The translations under genes were made by a program, and so were the position numbers. This document shows positions 46,425-57,253 of a stretch of 64,000 nucleotides of DNA, one piece after another (within the stretch, counting starts at the first letter, position 1; each line of letters starts with the position of its first letter). Origin of the DNA: Cichorium intybus (lineage: Eukaryota; Streptophyta; Magnoliopsida; Asterales; Asteraceae); the NCBI GenBank assembly GCA_023525715.1, contig CM042012.1, positions 44,865,441 to 44,929,440 on the forward strand, read 5' to 3'. The notes under the pieces were generated by a model, which saw nothing but the letters and a program-made list of their open reading frames with translations, was not told the origin of the DNA and searched no databases.

Positions 46425-47504
46425 GAGTGAATGTTGATGGAATTTAGCGCATTGCAGAAACAACTTCGTCTTCGATGCAGGTCGTCATCAGATTTGGATT
46501 GGAAGCGCGTTGGTCAATAGAGCATCTCTTCAGTCAGCACATCCAGTCTTTTGATTTGACTTTGACTGGAGTCTGACTCTTCTTCTCTCTTCATCTTGAT
46601 CACTTAAGGTGTTAATGTAGTAACAAGTTGACTGAGGAGGAAATCAAGCAACGTCTCACATGGAATTCAGCTTCACCTTCTTCGGGAACAAATTGTGTTG
46701 AAATTCTTGATCGCTTTATTTTGCTGACGCTTCTCGATACGCTCACTAATCAGCAAATCCCATGGGTCACGGAGTTAGAAACTCTCACCACGATTGTTTA
46801 AGGATTCATCCTTGGCTCAGAATGAGACTTCTCGTAATATCTTTGTGAACCTGGGGGAACGTACTACGATTGTTTGAGTATCGAAGAACTACTCATGGTC
46901 GTTTTTATTTAGGCCCCTGTATATCCTTGATCAAAGATCTCAATGCAATTGACAAGTTGACAAGTCAACTTGGCTCTTGGCGAGACGTTCAATGGTATCC
47001 AAACTCTGCGGAGTGTACCATCCTACTGCCAATTTAGAATTAGGTAAGGTTGTTGAGGTCTCACAGCTATTGTGGTAAACAACAACGATCACTAACCTAG
47101 AGTTTCGATATTTCATCAATGTGAGGTAAAATCACATTGAGTCACGAACATCTAGTTTAGAAGAAGGTATGGGTTCAAGAATGGTATGAGCGTGTAATAT
47201 GTCTTGGTTACTAGACATACCCATCGGCTAGACTTTCGAATTGTCATCAGTGTATGGTTTAATACACTAAGTCATCCAACTCTTGATTTAGAAGCTTTGT
47301 AAGGTGAGAAAGGTTATTGATGCCTCACATCTACTACTGGTGTAGTAGCAGAGATCATTAACATAGAATGTCGAAATATCATCATTGCTTGGTTTGAAGT
47401 AATGAATCGTCTATTTCTTGCATCAGAAATGTAAAAGGTGGTTAATAATAGATTGGTGCGTGTGATAGACTATGATATGCAGTCTAACCATCGGCACAGA
47501 CTTT
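46425..47504 (-). other. 3' non-coding region of F with tandem compensated hairpins
   Basis: No ORF. From about 47048 a degenerate unit of about 130 bases recurs, each with two inverted repeats. Type 1: CAATGTGA/TCACATTG (47117-47139), AGTGTA/TACACT (47239-47258), CATTGCTT/AAGTAATG (47383-47404). Type 2: TATGTCT/AGACATA (47198-47219), CTACTAC/GTAGTAG (47331-47348), TAGACT/AGTCTA (47466-47486). Flanking sequence (tTTCGA..ATCATC, CATCGGC) is conserved while the arms change together. It continues beyond the solo LTR at 49737. Confidence 0.65.
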
Positions 47505-47509
47505 TTAAC

Positions 47510-49731
47510 TGTAACAACCAACTATTTTGCCAATGTATGTATATTTTGACTTTTTATAGTAAAATGTTGTAAAAAGGGTAATTTGGTCTTTTGACCATAT
47601 GAAATACCTTTTGTGTAATAATATTGTGTGTTTGTGGCAAACGTGTAAGAAAAGAAAGCTTTAAAGGATATGTTAAGAGTTTTGGACCAAAGTGAATAAA
47701 AATAGACTAAAAGGACCAAATTACAATTGAGGTAAAGTATGGAAGTATAAAATTGAGAAAACCTTCCAGTCTTCTCCATTTGAGTCGTGAATCATCTTCA
47801 GCAGAGAGAGAGAGAGAGGTCAAGACTTTGAAGAATTCTGAAGGATTAGAGCAGGAATTGAAGAAATCAAGTTTAAGATTGAGATTTCCAAGCCATCAAA
47901 GGTTAGTATTTCATTCTTGTAAGTTAGTTTAATCATTTTGAGTAGTATCAAATGGATGAAAACGAAATTCAGATGTTAAGTGAGGGTTGTTTTCTAGTTT
48001 CTAACCTTTGAATCATGTTTAAAACATCATTGGAACTCAATTCCACCTTTGGAAACAATTAGAAGCAAAAGGAATTGAGAATTTGTTCAAGAACCATAGA
48101 ATTTAGGTTTGTGAAGATTGGTTTGATACTAGTGTTAATGGGTAATAAGTGTTGTTTAGGAGGCTTAGAAATACTCTAAATATCATGTTTTAACCTTCAA
48201 TTGAACTGAATTTGGGATGGAACCGAGCTAGATAAAGATTTAAAATGTGCAGGAAAATGGACTCGGTAACCCGGGTCGGGTTCTGCAACCCGGGTCGGGA
48301 TTTCAGCCGGAGAAGTTGAAATCAGTGTCAACCAGGGTCGGGTTTCTAAACACGGGTCGTATTATAGCCAACCCGGGTCGGGTTCTGGTCGGGCTTTTGA
48401 AAAACTGGTCGTGTTGCTATCAACCCGGGTCAGGTTCGGCCTGGACACTCACAACTCACTTCCGTTATGCCTTTAATTGAGTAGTTTGAACCCCTAATCA
48501 TTAGTATAAGTTTAATATGATATGAAAACATGAAAATATAAGTTCGTATCATGAGCCAAACGAATTTGTATAGGTGCGGAACAAGCAATAGAGAAGCAAG
48601 GGAAGGGAAAAGAGGTGTTAAACACTTAGACAATCCTTGCAAAATCTAAGGTGAGTACATTAGGATTTTTATGGGTATATAGCAACAAATTATGTTTTTG
48701 TGATAATGTTTTATGATTAATAGTTTGACAAATGGTAAAGTTATGGAAAAATGTTTCACAAGTAATGAGTTTCAAAGTGATTTTTAGAGATTGAATTATA
48801 AAATGCCGATTTTGTTAACCAATTGAAATGGTTTATGAATTGATCTTTGAAAGTTGAATTCGAAGTACGATTTTATATGAAGAATTGGAAATGAGTTTAA
48901 ATGTTCTGAAAGATGTTTAACTAGGGACCAACTCGTGATGAAATGTTGATGGTAAAAAAAATTGGAATGAGAACTAAATGTAAGAAATGAGTAAGAAGAC
49001 CGGACATGGATCTTACCCTGATGAGGGAAGATCAAAAGACACTACTGGGATGGTACCTCCCGTCGCAAAGTAGTTGTCTCAGCACGCCCTTATGGGTAGA
49101 TTTTTTCTATCCCATGAAGGGAAAGGGAATTAGCACGCCCTCACGGATAGATTGGTTCTATTCCGGGGAGGGAAAGGGATACGGGGAGACCTGCATAAAG
49201 CTAAATGACAATAAATTAATCATGAGTTACAGTTGGTCTATATTGGAAAAGCATTTGCCTGAATTATGGTTACTTAATAGAAATTTGTTAAATTAGAAAT
49301 TTTTAAGTTAAAGTATTTGAGGTTTTGGCAATGAACTTTTGTCATATTGTTTGATATAACAGTGGAGTTTGCAGGTTTTGAAAAGAAGGAAAAAGGTTTT
49401 TCCTTAATTGTTGGTTATTAATGATGTTTAAATTGTTTTAGCCTCATTGGGTCTAAAACCCATGTATCTCACGAGACAATTATGTCTTACGTATTCTTTG
49501 TTTTTTTTTTTAAAATGCTATGTACCTAGGTGACGGATGTTAAGTACTAGAGGGTTTGAAGCCTTCCTTGTGGAATATTACTAGTAGTAGCTTATCCATG
49601 GTAATGTATTGGACTTGTAATACCCCAACATAACTACCTTTTGTAATTATGTATAAAGTGAGTTTTTGTAAGTCCATGTATGTATAATTAAAATGGACTA
49701 AAAATGTTTATGTTGGGATTGGGGTGTTACA
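47510..49731. mobile_element. 2.2 kb solo LTR with TSD, inserted in element F
   Basis: Starts TGTAACAACC and ends GGGGTGTTACA, the terminal wording of several plant Gypsy LTRs, and is flanked by a perfect 5-bp duplication TTAAC (47505-47509 and 49732-49736). It has no PBS, coding region or second LTR, so it is a solo LTR of 2222 bp, probably Gypsy. Inside are repeated ACCCGGGTCGGGTT-like units (48268-48440), a duplicated phrase agCACGCCCT..nGGNTAGATT.nTTCTAT (about 49080-49170) and a small inverted repeat at its end (TGTAATACCCCAACATAA, 49616-49633, against 49709-49731). Strand is inferred only weakly. Confidence 0.88.
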
Positions 49732-49736
49732 TTAAC

Positions 49737-50312
49737 TCTCGACTTCGAGTGGTTTCTCTCAAAGTGTCTAGAAGTTGGTGTTACACAAGAAATACTTTTA
49801 GATTGGTTAAGAAGCGGTTGTCAGTGCTTCACAATCATTGGGGTGTACCAATGAAGATCACAAGCACTTAAAAGTTACCTCAGCAGTGAGTGGTATAAAC
49901 TCGGTGCATCATCGGTAGGTAATACTATTTTTGGATTTTTAAGTTTTGTAATTTTTTTTTGTTTTTCTTGATACCAATTATAAGCTGTACATAATTTTGA
50001 AAGGAAATATATGAAAATTATAAAAAAATATGAAAATATTTTTGTGTTTTTAAATTTTCTGATACCACTTGTAGAAGACATGAAAGAAAGAACATAAAAG
50101 TATAACATATTTTTGGATTGTTTTTGAAATTTTCTGATTTTTGGTTTTTTTGATTTTTTCCTCAAAAATATTTTTGGATTCTTTTTGAAATTTTTTGATT
50201 TTTTTTTCTTCTCCCCCTAAATTTGTGCATGGGAGATATAAGTGTGGAAATGAAAACCATGAACAAATTTAATTAAAACAAAAGTAAAGTAAAATATATT
50301 TACAGAACTGAT
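49737..50312 (-). other. Non-coding 3' region of F, part next to pol
   Basis: Continues the hairpin-rich region of 46425-47504 (for example CATTGG/CCAATG at about 49838-49853 and a tggttt-loop hairpin near 49745). It is followed by T-rich sequence with a near-duplicated phrase (atATTTTTGGATTnTTTTTGAAATTTT at about 50108 and 50167). No coding sequence. Confidence 0.5.
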
Positions 50313-51511
50313 TTAATAATCAGTGAAACGTATCATTTTTAGCATCTCGACAAGCACATTGAATCGAGCTTTTGCAACAGGTTTTGTTAATAAGTCCGCC
50401 ACATTATTATCAGTGTGGACTTTTTCAAGATGGATCAATTTGCGCTCAAAGCAATCTCTGATAAAATGAATTTTGATATCAATGTGCTTAGTATTAGAAT
50501 GCTGGACAGGATTTTTCACAATTTCGATAGCAGCTTCATTGTCACAAAAGATGGGAATGCCAAGAAAATTCATACCGTAATCAAGGAGCTGATGCTGCAT
50601 CCAAATGACTTGAGAACAGCAGGCCGAGGCAGCAACATACTCAGCTTCAGCTGTAGACGTTGACACGGTCTGTTGATTTCTGCATTGCCATGAGATCAGT
50701 CTGTCTCCTAGAAACTGACATCCAGCACTGGTGGACTTTCTGTCTATTTCACACCCTCCGTAGTTGCTATCTGAAAATGCTTAAAAATCAAATTCACGGT
50801 TCTTGGATACCAGAGACCAAAATTCGGTCTCCCTTTAAGGTATCGAAAGATCCATTTGACAGCATCTAGATGAGGAGGTTTAGGATTAGCCTGATAGCGA
50901 GCACACTGGCAGACTGCAAAAACGATATCCGGTCTGCTTGCAGTCAGGTACATCATAGATCCAATCATCGAACGATAGTAAGTTTGATCAACTGATTGGT
51001 CGTCTGAATCTGATGATAGCAGCGGTCGCTCAGTCATTGGAGTGTTAGCCATTTTCACATCCTTGAAATCAAACTTTGCAAGAATATCCTCCACATACTT
51101 CGCTTGATGAAGCAGGATACCCGTTGAACTTTGCTTCACTTGCAACCCGAGAAACATCGTCATCTCTCCCAACGAACTCATCTCGAATCTTTTCTTCATC
51201 ACCATTTCAAACTCCTTGCACAAAACCTCGCTTGTTGAACCAAAGATAATGTCATCCACGTAGATCTGGACAACAATTTGATCATTATGTTAGCGTTTGA
51301 TGAACAGAGTCTGATCAATATCTCCACGAGTATAACCGTGTAGCAACAAGTGTTTCGTCAAGGTAGCATACCAAGCACGAGGAGCTTGATGCAAACCAAA
51401 AAGGGCTTTATCAAGCTTGTAGACGTGATTCGGAAACTTGGAGTTGACAAAACCGGGAGGTTGATCAACATAAATCTCCTCTTTCACTTCTCCGTACAAG
51501 AATGTTGTCTT
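50313..51511 (-). pseudogene. SIRE-type RT C-part and RNase H (element F, 3' portion)
   Basis: Minus strand. 51499-51290 gives GEVKEEIYVDQPPGFVNSKF and LDKALFGLHQAPRAWYATLT, with a stop in place of a residue just before QIYVDDIIFGST (catalytic DD intact). 51259-50744 continues to YLTASRPDIVFAVCQCARYQ. A frameshift near 50770 separates RT from RNase H (STAEAEYVAASACCSQ, IFCDNEAAIEIVKNPVQHSN), which ends at 50313. It is the direct continuation of 59300, interrupted by element B. Confidence 0.9.
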
Positions 51512-52293
51512 TGTTGGATTAGGTGTCTAAGCCATGACTAATAATTAGTATTTACCTAATTAATAGAAGCACAGTCCATTTGGGTTGCCCTCATGGCTGG
51601 AGGTTTGGTAGAAAATTCGGTAGAGAGAAAGATTGATTTATTATGGGATTAATAAATCAACAGGAATTAAATATATGGTTTATTAATATATTAAAGTGAT
51701 AATATATTAATTAGAAACTATATTAATTAATTAGGAATTAATCCAGAATTAATTGGATTTAATTTGGGGATTAAATTAATTAATTAAAGGTGCAGGGACT
51801 AAAACTGTAATTATTCAATAGTTGAGTAAGTGACAGTGTGGAGTGACCATTTGAAAGTCGAAATCTATATATGGATATATAGAATTTCGAAAATTGATAA
51901 TTAAGGATAATTAGGGTTTTGAATTGTAAGATAACAGGTTTATCTTATTTGAATTCAAAAAGGTTTATTTCTAAGGCTTATCAGTTAATCATCTGGAAAC
52001 TATAAATAGGGCTCCCTGGGCACCATATTGAATTCGCCATTCTCATAAGATCTCTCTGGAATTTCGATCTCCTCTCCTCCTAGCTTGGGTGTGACTTTCA
52101 TTTGAGGCAGGATAATTTTGCTGCTCAGCTTCCAGAAAATTCTAAAAGGTTGGTTTTTCGAATTTTATTCTTTTAGTTAATTTTCTTATGACCTTTAGGT
52201 TTTGTTATATGTTCAATTAGAAGAAAACATAGATCCTTATAGGTTGCATGTGAACTTAGGTTATTTAGTTCATGGTTTGCAGAAAACTTTTCA
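51512..52293 (+). repeat. Element B 5' LTR
   Basis: 782 bp, TGTTGGATT...CTTTTCA. TATA box at 52001-52008 (TATAAATA). An inverted pair TATATATGGATATATA lies in the U3 part. It shares its ends with the C LTR, but the promoter-upstream part differs. Confidence 0.96.
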
Positions 52294-52294
52294 G

Positions 52295-52305
52295 TGGTAT
52301 CAGAG
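52295..52305 (+). other. Primer binding site, initiator-Met tRNA (element B)
   Basis: TGGTATCAGAG follows the LTR by one base. The next bases are AC instead of the canonical C, so complementarity to tRNA-iMet is 11 bases before a mismatch. Confidence 0.88.
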
Positions 52306-53149
52306 ACTGTTTTGTTTTCTTGTTGAATTGTTATAACTGTTTTAGGGTTTAAAGCCTATAAACCCTAATTATATTATGGATCGATTTCTAGGATTAGGGT
52401 TTTGGAAACCCTAATCCCCCCCCCCCTTGTTAATTTCGAAATCTGGCATTAGGGTTTTAGGAGGTTTTCTATTTTTGGTAACTTTATTTGTTAATTAAAT
52501 GGATAACCTTAAACCTTTTTCCTTAAAATCGAAAATTAGGGGTTTAAGGATAGGTTTTAATTAATTTGATTAATTTGGATAAACCTATCTTCATTTGAAT
52601 TAATTTAATTAATTGTTAATTAAAGGATAATTCAAAAGGGATTTAATTAATTTTAAATTGTCGAAAATTAATAGAAAAATCCAGAAAAATATTTTACAAT
52701 GTTTAAAATATTTAGATTTAATTAATTTAATTAATTGGTAATTAAAATTGATTAAATCGATTTTAAGGTTTAATTTAGTTTAAAATTTAATTGTTAAATT
52801 TGGTAAAATTAAAAGATAAACCTTGAATATTTTAAAGGGTTTTAAAATACATCTTATATATGTTATTAAAAGTTAATACTATATATATGAGATAAATTTG
52901 GTTAGTCAAATCAATAGTAGGCCTCATTCACGAAGCTGGTCTATAAAGTGGGTATAAGGAGACTGCCTATAAAATGGTAGTCTAATGGGTGAACACTCTC
53001 ACCCACCACTCGCCTGATCAGTGGAGGGTCGTTAGCCGAACGGGTTTGACAGAACCGCTTAATCATTAAAAGTATAATGATCAAAGTACTAGAACCTTTA
53101 CACAAAATCCCAATCTAGTTACTTTAGGAAAAATGTGAATTTGATGCTA

Positions 53150-53322
53150 CCCCATGAAATTACACATTGCACTTTATGAAACGTTGGTGGAGCGTGTGTG
53201 GTTTACCGGCACACCAATGGGGGTTCATAAAGAGTGGCAATGGGTGTCTCGGGTGTTATCATTGTTGATGGAGCGTGTGTGGTTTACCGGCACATCAATT
53301 TGAGATGATAATGGACCCCGAG
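53150..53322 (+). other. Paired structured RNA hairpins in the leader of B (HP-A and HP-B)
   Basis: HP-A: CCCAT/ATGGG (53151-53155, 53240-53244), TTGC/GCAA (53167-53170, 53237-53240), TTTATGAA/TTCATAAA (53173-53180, 53224-53231), TTGGTG/CACCAA (53184-53189, 53212-53217). HP-B: CTCGGG/CCCGAG (53248-53253, 53317-53322), TTATCAT/ATGATAA (53256-53262, 53305-53311), TTGATG/CATCAA (53265-53270, 53293-53298). Each encloses the identical 22-nt apex (53190-53211 and 53271-53292). About 330 bases upstream of the gag ATG. Confidence 0.78.
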
Positions 53323-53338
53323 AGTACCAAGCTAATTT

Positions 53339-53416
53339 GCATGGTTATTCACACCCGGTTTGTGATCCTCGGCATCCCAGTCACAAACGGTGGGGCATAT
53401 CCGAGATTAAACATGC
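53339..53416 (+). other. Third leader hairpin of element B (HP-C)
   Basis: GTTTGTGA (53358-53365) / TCACAAAC (53381-53388) within GCATG/CATGC (53339-53343, 53412-53416). CTCGG in the loop (53368-53372) could pair with CCGAG (53401-53405) as a pseudoknot, but D does not preserve that pair, so it is unsupported. In D the flank CCC/GGG is replaced by TCTT/AAGA. Confidence 0.6.
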
Positions 53417-53650
53417 TATTGAACAGTTTAATGAATCTCAAAAGAAACTAGGAATTCCATTTATAATAAGATTATTTTTCCGCGGTGGAATTGGTTGAAT
53501 CGTCATTCGCCTACCTTTATAAAATTTGCTTATAGATTACGGCATCCCTCTTCTATGTTGCAAATTGTTATAGTTGGATCCTAGCCTTATTTTATATTGG
53601 GTTATTATAAGGACCGACAAGTATCTAATTAAACTTACCTTCTTTTATAG

Positions 53651-56600
53651 ATGTCTTCTGCTGATCAATCCGCTCCCCAATCAAACTCCAGTGTTCCCTC
53701 TATCCTCTCACTGTGTTCCAAGGTTCAATTGAACGGGACAAACTACAATGACTGGATTAGAAACATCAAGATGGCTCTGAGGTACGAGAACAAAGAGTAT
53801 GTTCTCGAGACTGAGCTTGTCGATGTTGACCCTAAAACTGCTACTCCCGAGGAGATTGCCTCGTACCAAAAACATTCTGATGATGCAACCAAAGTGGCCT
53901 GCATCATGATCGCCACAATGAACCCCGAATTGCAAAGGATATACGAAGACTACTGGCCCTTCGAGATGCACAAGGAGCTCGCGGAAAAGTTCCGCAAGCA
54001 AGAGCGCATCGAGAGGTGCGAGGTGGTCAAAGACTTCACGAACAGCAAACCTAAAGATGGAGAGTCTATCTGCACTCATGTGCAAAGAATGCAAGGTTAC
54101 GTGGAGCGGCTTAGAAAGCTTGCGATGCCTGTACCGGAGGAGTTGGCCGTTGACATAGTGCTTAACTCCTTACCGAGTTCTTATGACCAGTTCAGGCTGG
54201 CTTATCATTTGAACAACAATCAGGCTAACCTGACTGAGTTGCATTGCATGCTTCGAGTTGCTGAGGACGGGATGAAGGGTAAAAGTGTACCCTCGGTTAA
54301 TCAGCCCGTCCTAGCCATTGGAAGTGGCAAAGGAAAGAAGAGGAAGGGCCCTCCTAAGCAAAATTGGAAGGAAAAGGTTCAGGTCGGGTCGTCAAGCACT
54401 GGCTCGAGAACCAAGTCTTCCCAGATTCCTTATGTGGCCAACCCCGATGAAGCCAACTGTTTTTACTGCAAAGAGAAGGGCCATTGGAAGAGAAGCTGCC
54501 CCAAATACTTGCAGGATGTCAAGGATAGGAAAGTAAAGCCATCGGCAGCAGGTATATACACTATCTCTAAAAACTCACCATCTTCTAATTCTTGGGTCCT
54601 TGATACAGGATGTGGTTTTCACATTTGTTATGATATGCAGGGCCTAAAGGAAAGCAGGGAGGTGGAGCACGGTAGACTGAACTTGATCATGGGCAATAGG
54701 AGATCGTCCCCTGTTACCAAGATCGGCGTTTACAGTTTAGTGCTTAGTAGTGATGTTAGTATAGAGTTATTTAATTGTTGTTATTCGCCAGAAATGGCAA
54801 GAAACATTATTTCATTTCACGCATTGTTCAGACAAGGATTTCAATTTTCTTTTGATAATAAAATTGGCTCGATTTCTGTTTTCAAAAATGGTATTTTGAT
54901 TTTTACTGCTTATCCTTGTGATGGTGTGTATGAAACTGTTGAATGTGTTGACAATTTAGGACATAGTGTAAATTATATTGATTCTACTAGTGGTGTAGAA
55001 AAGGCATGTCTGTGGCATAGTCGGCTCGGGCACATCAGCAAGAAACGCATCGCCCAACTCCAAAAGGATGGAGTGTTGGAATCATTCGACCTCAGGTCGG
55101 ATGATGTATGCGAATCTTGTCTTTTGGGCAAGATGACTAAATCACCTTTCAAAGGGTCTTTTGAAAGAGGTGAGGGTCTGCTGGACATCATTCACACGGA
55201 TGTGTGTGGTCCATTCAGATCAACCACAAAGGATGGCACGCGGTTCTACGTGACCTTTACCGACGATTTTAGTAGATACGGTTATATCTACTTGATCAAG
55301 CACAAGTCTGACACCTTTGAAAAGTTCAAAGAGTTTAAGAACGAAGTAGAGAATCAGTTAGGCAGGAAGATAAAGATGCTCAGGTCCAACAGAGGCAGAG
55401 AGTATCTAAGTATTGAGATCCTAGAATATCTAAAGGAATGCGGAATAGTTTCGCAGTTGACACCTCCCAGGACACCACAGTTGAATGGTGTTGCAGAGAG
55501 GCGCAACCGAACCCTGTTGGACATGGTTCGTTCCATGATGAGTCGAGCTTCACTTCCCATTCACTTCTGGGGGTATGCCTTAAAGACTGCCGCCCACATC
55601 CTCAATCTTGTCCCAACTAAAAAGGTTGCTAAAACACCTCATGAAATGTGGACGGGGAAAGTTCCCTCGTTGGCACATATCAAAGTCTGGTGTTGTGAGG
55701 CTTTCGTTAGACGAGAGACTCAAGACAAACTCGCAGAAAGAAGCGAAAGGTGTTTCTTCCTTTGTTATCCCAAACAGTCCTTTGGATATCTATTCTACAG
55801 ACCGAGCGAGTACTTGGTCTTTGTAGCTAGACGAGCGGTCTTTCGAGAGAGAGAGCTCATATTCAAAGAGGACAGTGGGAGCACCATTGATCTGGAAGAA
55901 ATTCAAGAGTCATCAGATGACGCGACCTTAGGAGAAACTAGCAACCAACATGAGGAAGAAGTTCTTGTTGGTCCGACAGATGTATCCTTACCTCTTAGGC
56001 GTTCTGGTAGGGTTAGCATGCCACCCGAGTTTTATGGGTTCCATATAACTTCGGATGCGGACACGTTTGTCAGTGATAGGACACTGATAAATTTGGATGA
56101 ACCAGCTAACTACCAGGAAGCAGTGGCGGGCCCTGAGTCTGCCAAGTGGAAAGAGGCCATGGATAGCGAGATCAAGTCCATGTATGACAATCAAGTTTGG
56201 AACTTGGTTGACAACGTACCGGGTCGAAAGACAGTCGGTTGCAAATGGATCTTCAAGAAGAAGACCGACATGGACGGAAATGTACACACTTTCAAGGCAA
56301 GACTGGTTGCGAAGGGCTTTACTCAAACCCCAGGGGTTGACTATGACGAGACCTTCTCACCAGTAGCCAAGATAAAGTCTATTAGGATTATGCTGGCCAT
56401 AGCTGTATTTCATGACTATGAAATTTGGCAGATGGACGTCAAAACCGCTTTCCTTAATGGGAAGTTGACTGAGGATGTTTACATGAATCAGCCAGAGGGT
56501 TTTGTCGATGCAAAGTATCCTGATAAGGTGTGTAAGCTTGAGAGATCAATCTATGGATTGAAGCAAGCTTCTCGCAGCTGGAATCTTTGTTTCCATGAGA

Positions 56601-57253
56601 AAGTCAAAGAGTTTGGCTTCTCTAGGAGCGAGGATGAGTCCTGCGTATATGTCAAGGCTAGTGGGAGTATAATCACCTTTCTGGTACTGTATGTCGATGA
56701 CATACTGCTCATGGGAAACGATATTCCAACCTTGCAAGATGTCAAGGCTTGGCTTGGGAAATGTTTCGCCATGAAGGACCTAGGAGAGGCTGCCTACATT
56801 CTCGGGATAAGAATATTGAGAGATAGGAAGAAGAGACTAATTGGACTTAGTCAGGGTACATACTTGGAAAAGGTACTGAAAAGGTTTAGTATGGAAAATT
56901 CCAAGAAGGGAGAGCTACCTATCCAAAGTAATGCAAAATTGAGTAAGACTCAAAGTCCGAGTACAGACGAAGAAATAGCTGAAATGAGTCGGGTACCTTA
57001 CGCTTCGGCTGTAGGATCGATCATGTACGCTATGACGTGTACTCGCCCTGACGTGGCCTTTGCTTTAAGCATGGTCAGTCGGTACCAGGGTAACCCTGGA
57101 AGGGCACATTGGATAGCTGTGAAAAATATACTCAAGTATCTGCGAAGGACAAAGAACATGGTGTTAGTCCTCGGTGGCAGTGATACCTTGAGAGTTGAAG
57201 GATATACAGATGCCAGCTTTCAGACGGATAGAGACAGTGGTCGGTCTCAGTAA
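53651..57253 (+). CDS. Copia Gag-Pol polyprotein (1200 codons) of element B
   Basis: The ATG at 53651 follows a conserved TTTATAG and the first residues match D, which fixes the start. Domains: Gag 1-215; zinc knuckle C270-C273-H278-C283; protease D318-T-G; pre-integrase HHCC (H456, H461, C487, C490); integrase D517, position 580, E616; RT with D929 (QMDVKTAFLNG) and YVDD at 1014-1017; RNase H starting near 1180 (GYTDASF). Position 580 is Asn and 583 Arg, where the family has RSDRGGEY, so integrase should be inactive. The ORF ends at TAA 57251-57253 after DSGRSQ, inside RNase H where Ser is usual. Lineage (Tork or TAR group) is not resolved. Confidence 0.94.
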   Translation: MSSADQSAPQSNSSVPSILSLCSKVQLNGTNYNDWIRNIKMALRYENKEYVLETELVDVDPKTATPEEIASYQKHSDDATKVACIMIATMNPELQRIYEDYWPFEMHKELAEKFRKQERIERCEVVKDFTNSKPKDGESICTHVQRMQGYVERLRKLAMPVPEELAVDIVLNSLPSSYDQFRLAYHLNNNQANLTELHCMLRVAEDGMKGKSVPSVNQPVLAIGSGKGKKRKGPPKQNWKEKVQVGSSSTGSRTKSSQIPYVANPDEANCFYCKEKGHWKRSCPKYLQDVKDRKVKPSAAGIYTISKNSPSSNSWVLDTGCGFHICYDMQGLKESREVEHGRLNLIMGNRRSSPVTKIGVYSLVLSSDVSIELFNCCYSPEMARNIISFHALFRQGFQFSFDNKIGSISVFKNGILIFTAYPCDGVYETVECVDNLGHSVNYIDSTSGVEKACLWHSRLGHISKKRIAQLQKDGVLESFDLRSDDVCESCLLGKMTKSPFKGSFERGEGLLDIIHTDVCGPFRSTTKDGTRFYVTFTDDFSRYGYIYLIKHKSDTFEKFKEFKNEVENQLGRKIKMLRSNRGREYLSIEILEYLKECGIVSQLTPPRTPQLNGVAERRNRTLLDMVRSMMSRASLPIHFWGYALKTAAHILNLVPTKKVAKTPHEMWTGKVPSLAHIKVWCCEAFVRRETQDKLAERSERCFFLCYPKQSFGYLFYRPSEYLVFVARRAVFRERELIFKEDSGSTIDLEEIQESSDDATLGETSNQHEEEVLVGPTDVSLPLRRSGRVSMPPEFYGFHITSDADTFVSDRTLINLDEPANYQEAVAGPESAKWKEAMDSEIKSMYDNQVWNLVDNVPGRKTVGCKWIFKKKTDMDGNVHTFKARLVAKGFTQTPGVDYDETFSPVAKIKSIRIMLAIAVFHDYEIWQMDVKTAFLNGKLTEDVYMNQPEGFVDAKYPDKVCKLERSIYGLKQASRSWNLCFHEKVKEFGFSRSEDESCVYVKASGSIITFLVLYVDDILLMGNDIPTLQDVKAWLGKCFAMKDLGEAAYILGIRILRDRKKRLIGLSQGTYLEKVLKRFSMENSKKGELPIQSNAKLSKTQSPSTDEEIAEMSRVPYASAVGSIMYAMTCTRPDVAFALSMVSRYQGNPGRAHWIAVKNILKYLRRTKNMVLVLGGSDTLRVEGYTDASFQTDRDSGRSQ

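Noticed and set aside
47510..49731. A host gene with AACCCGGGT-rich regulatory repeats
   Set aside because: Perfect TSD and TG...CA-type LTR ends explain the segment as a solo LTR; no coding frame with a domain.
53150..53322. Leader hairpins as hammerhead or other known ribozymes
   Set aside because: I do not see the hammerhead core (CTGATGA with GAAA) in the right arrangement; the TGATG in one stem is part of a paired arm, and other copies lack it.
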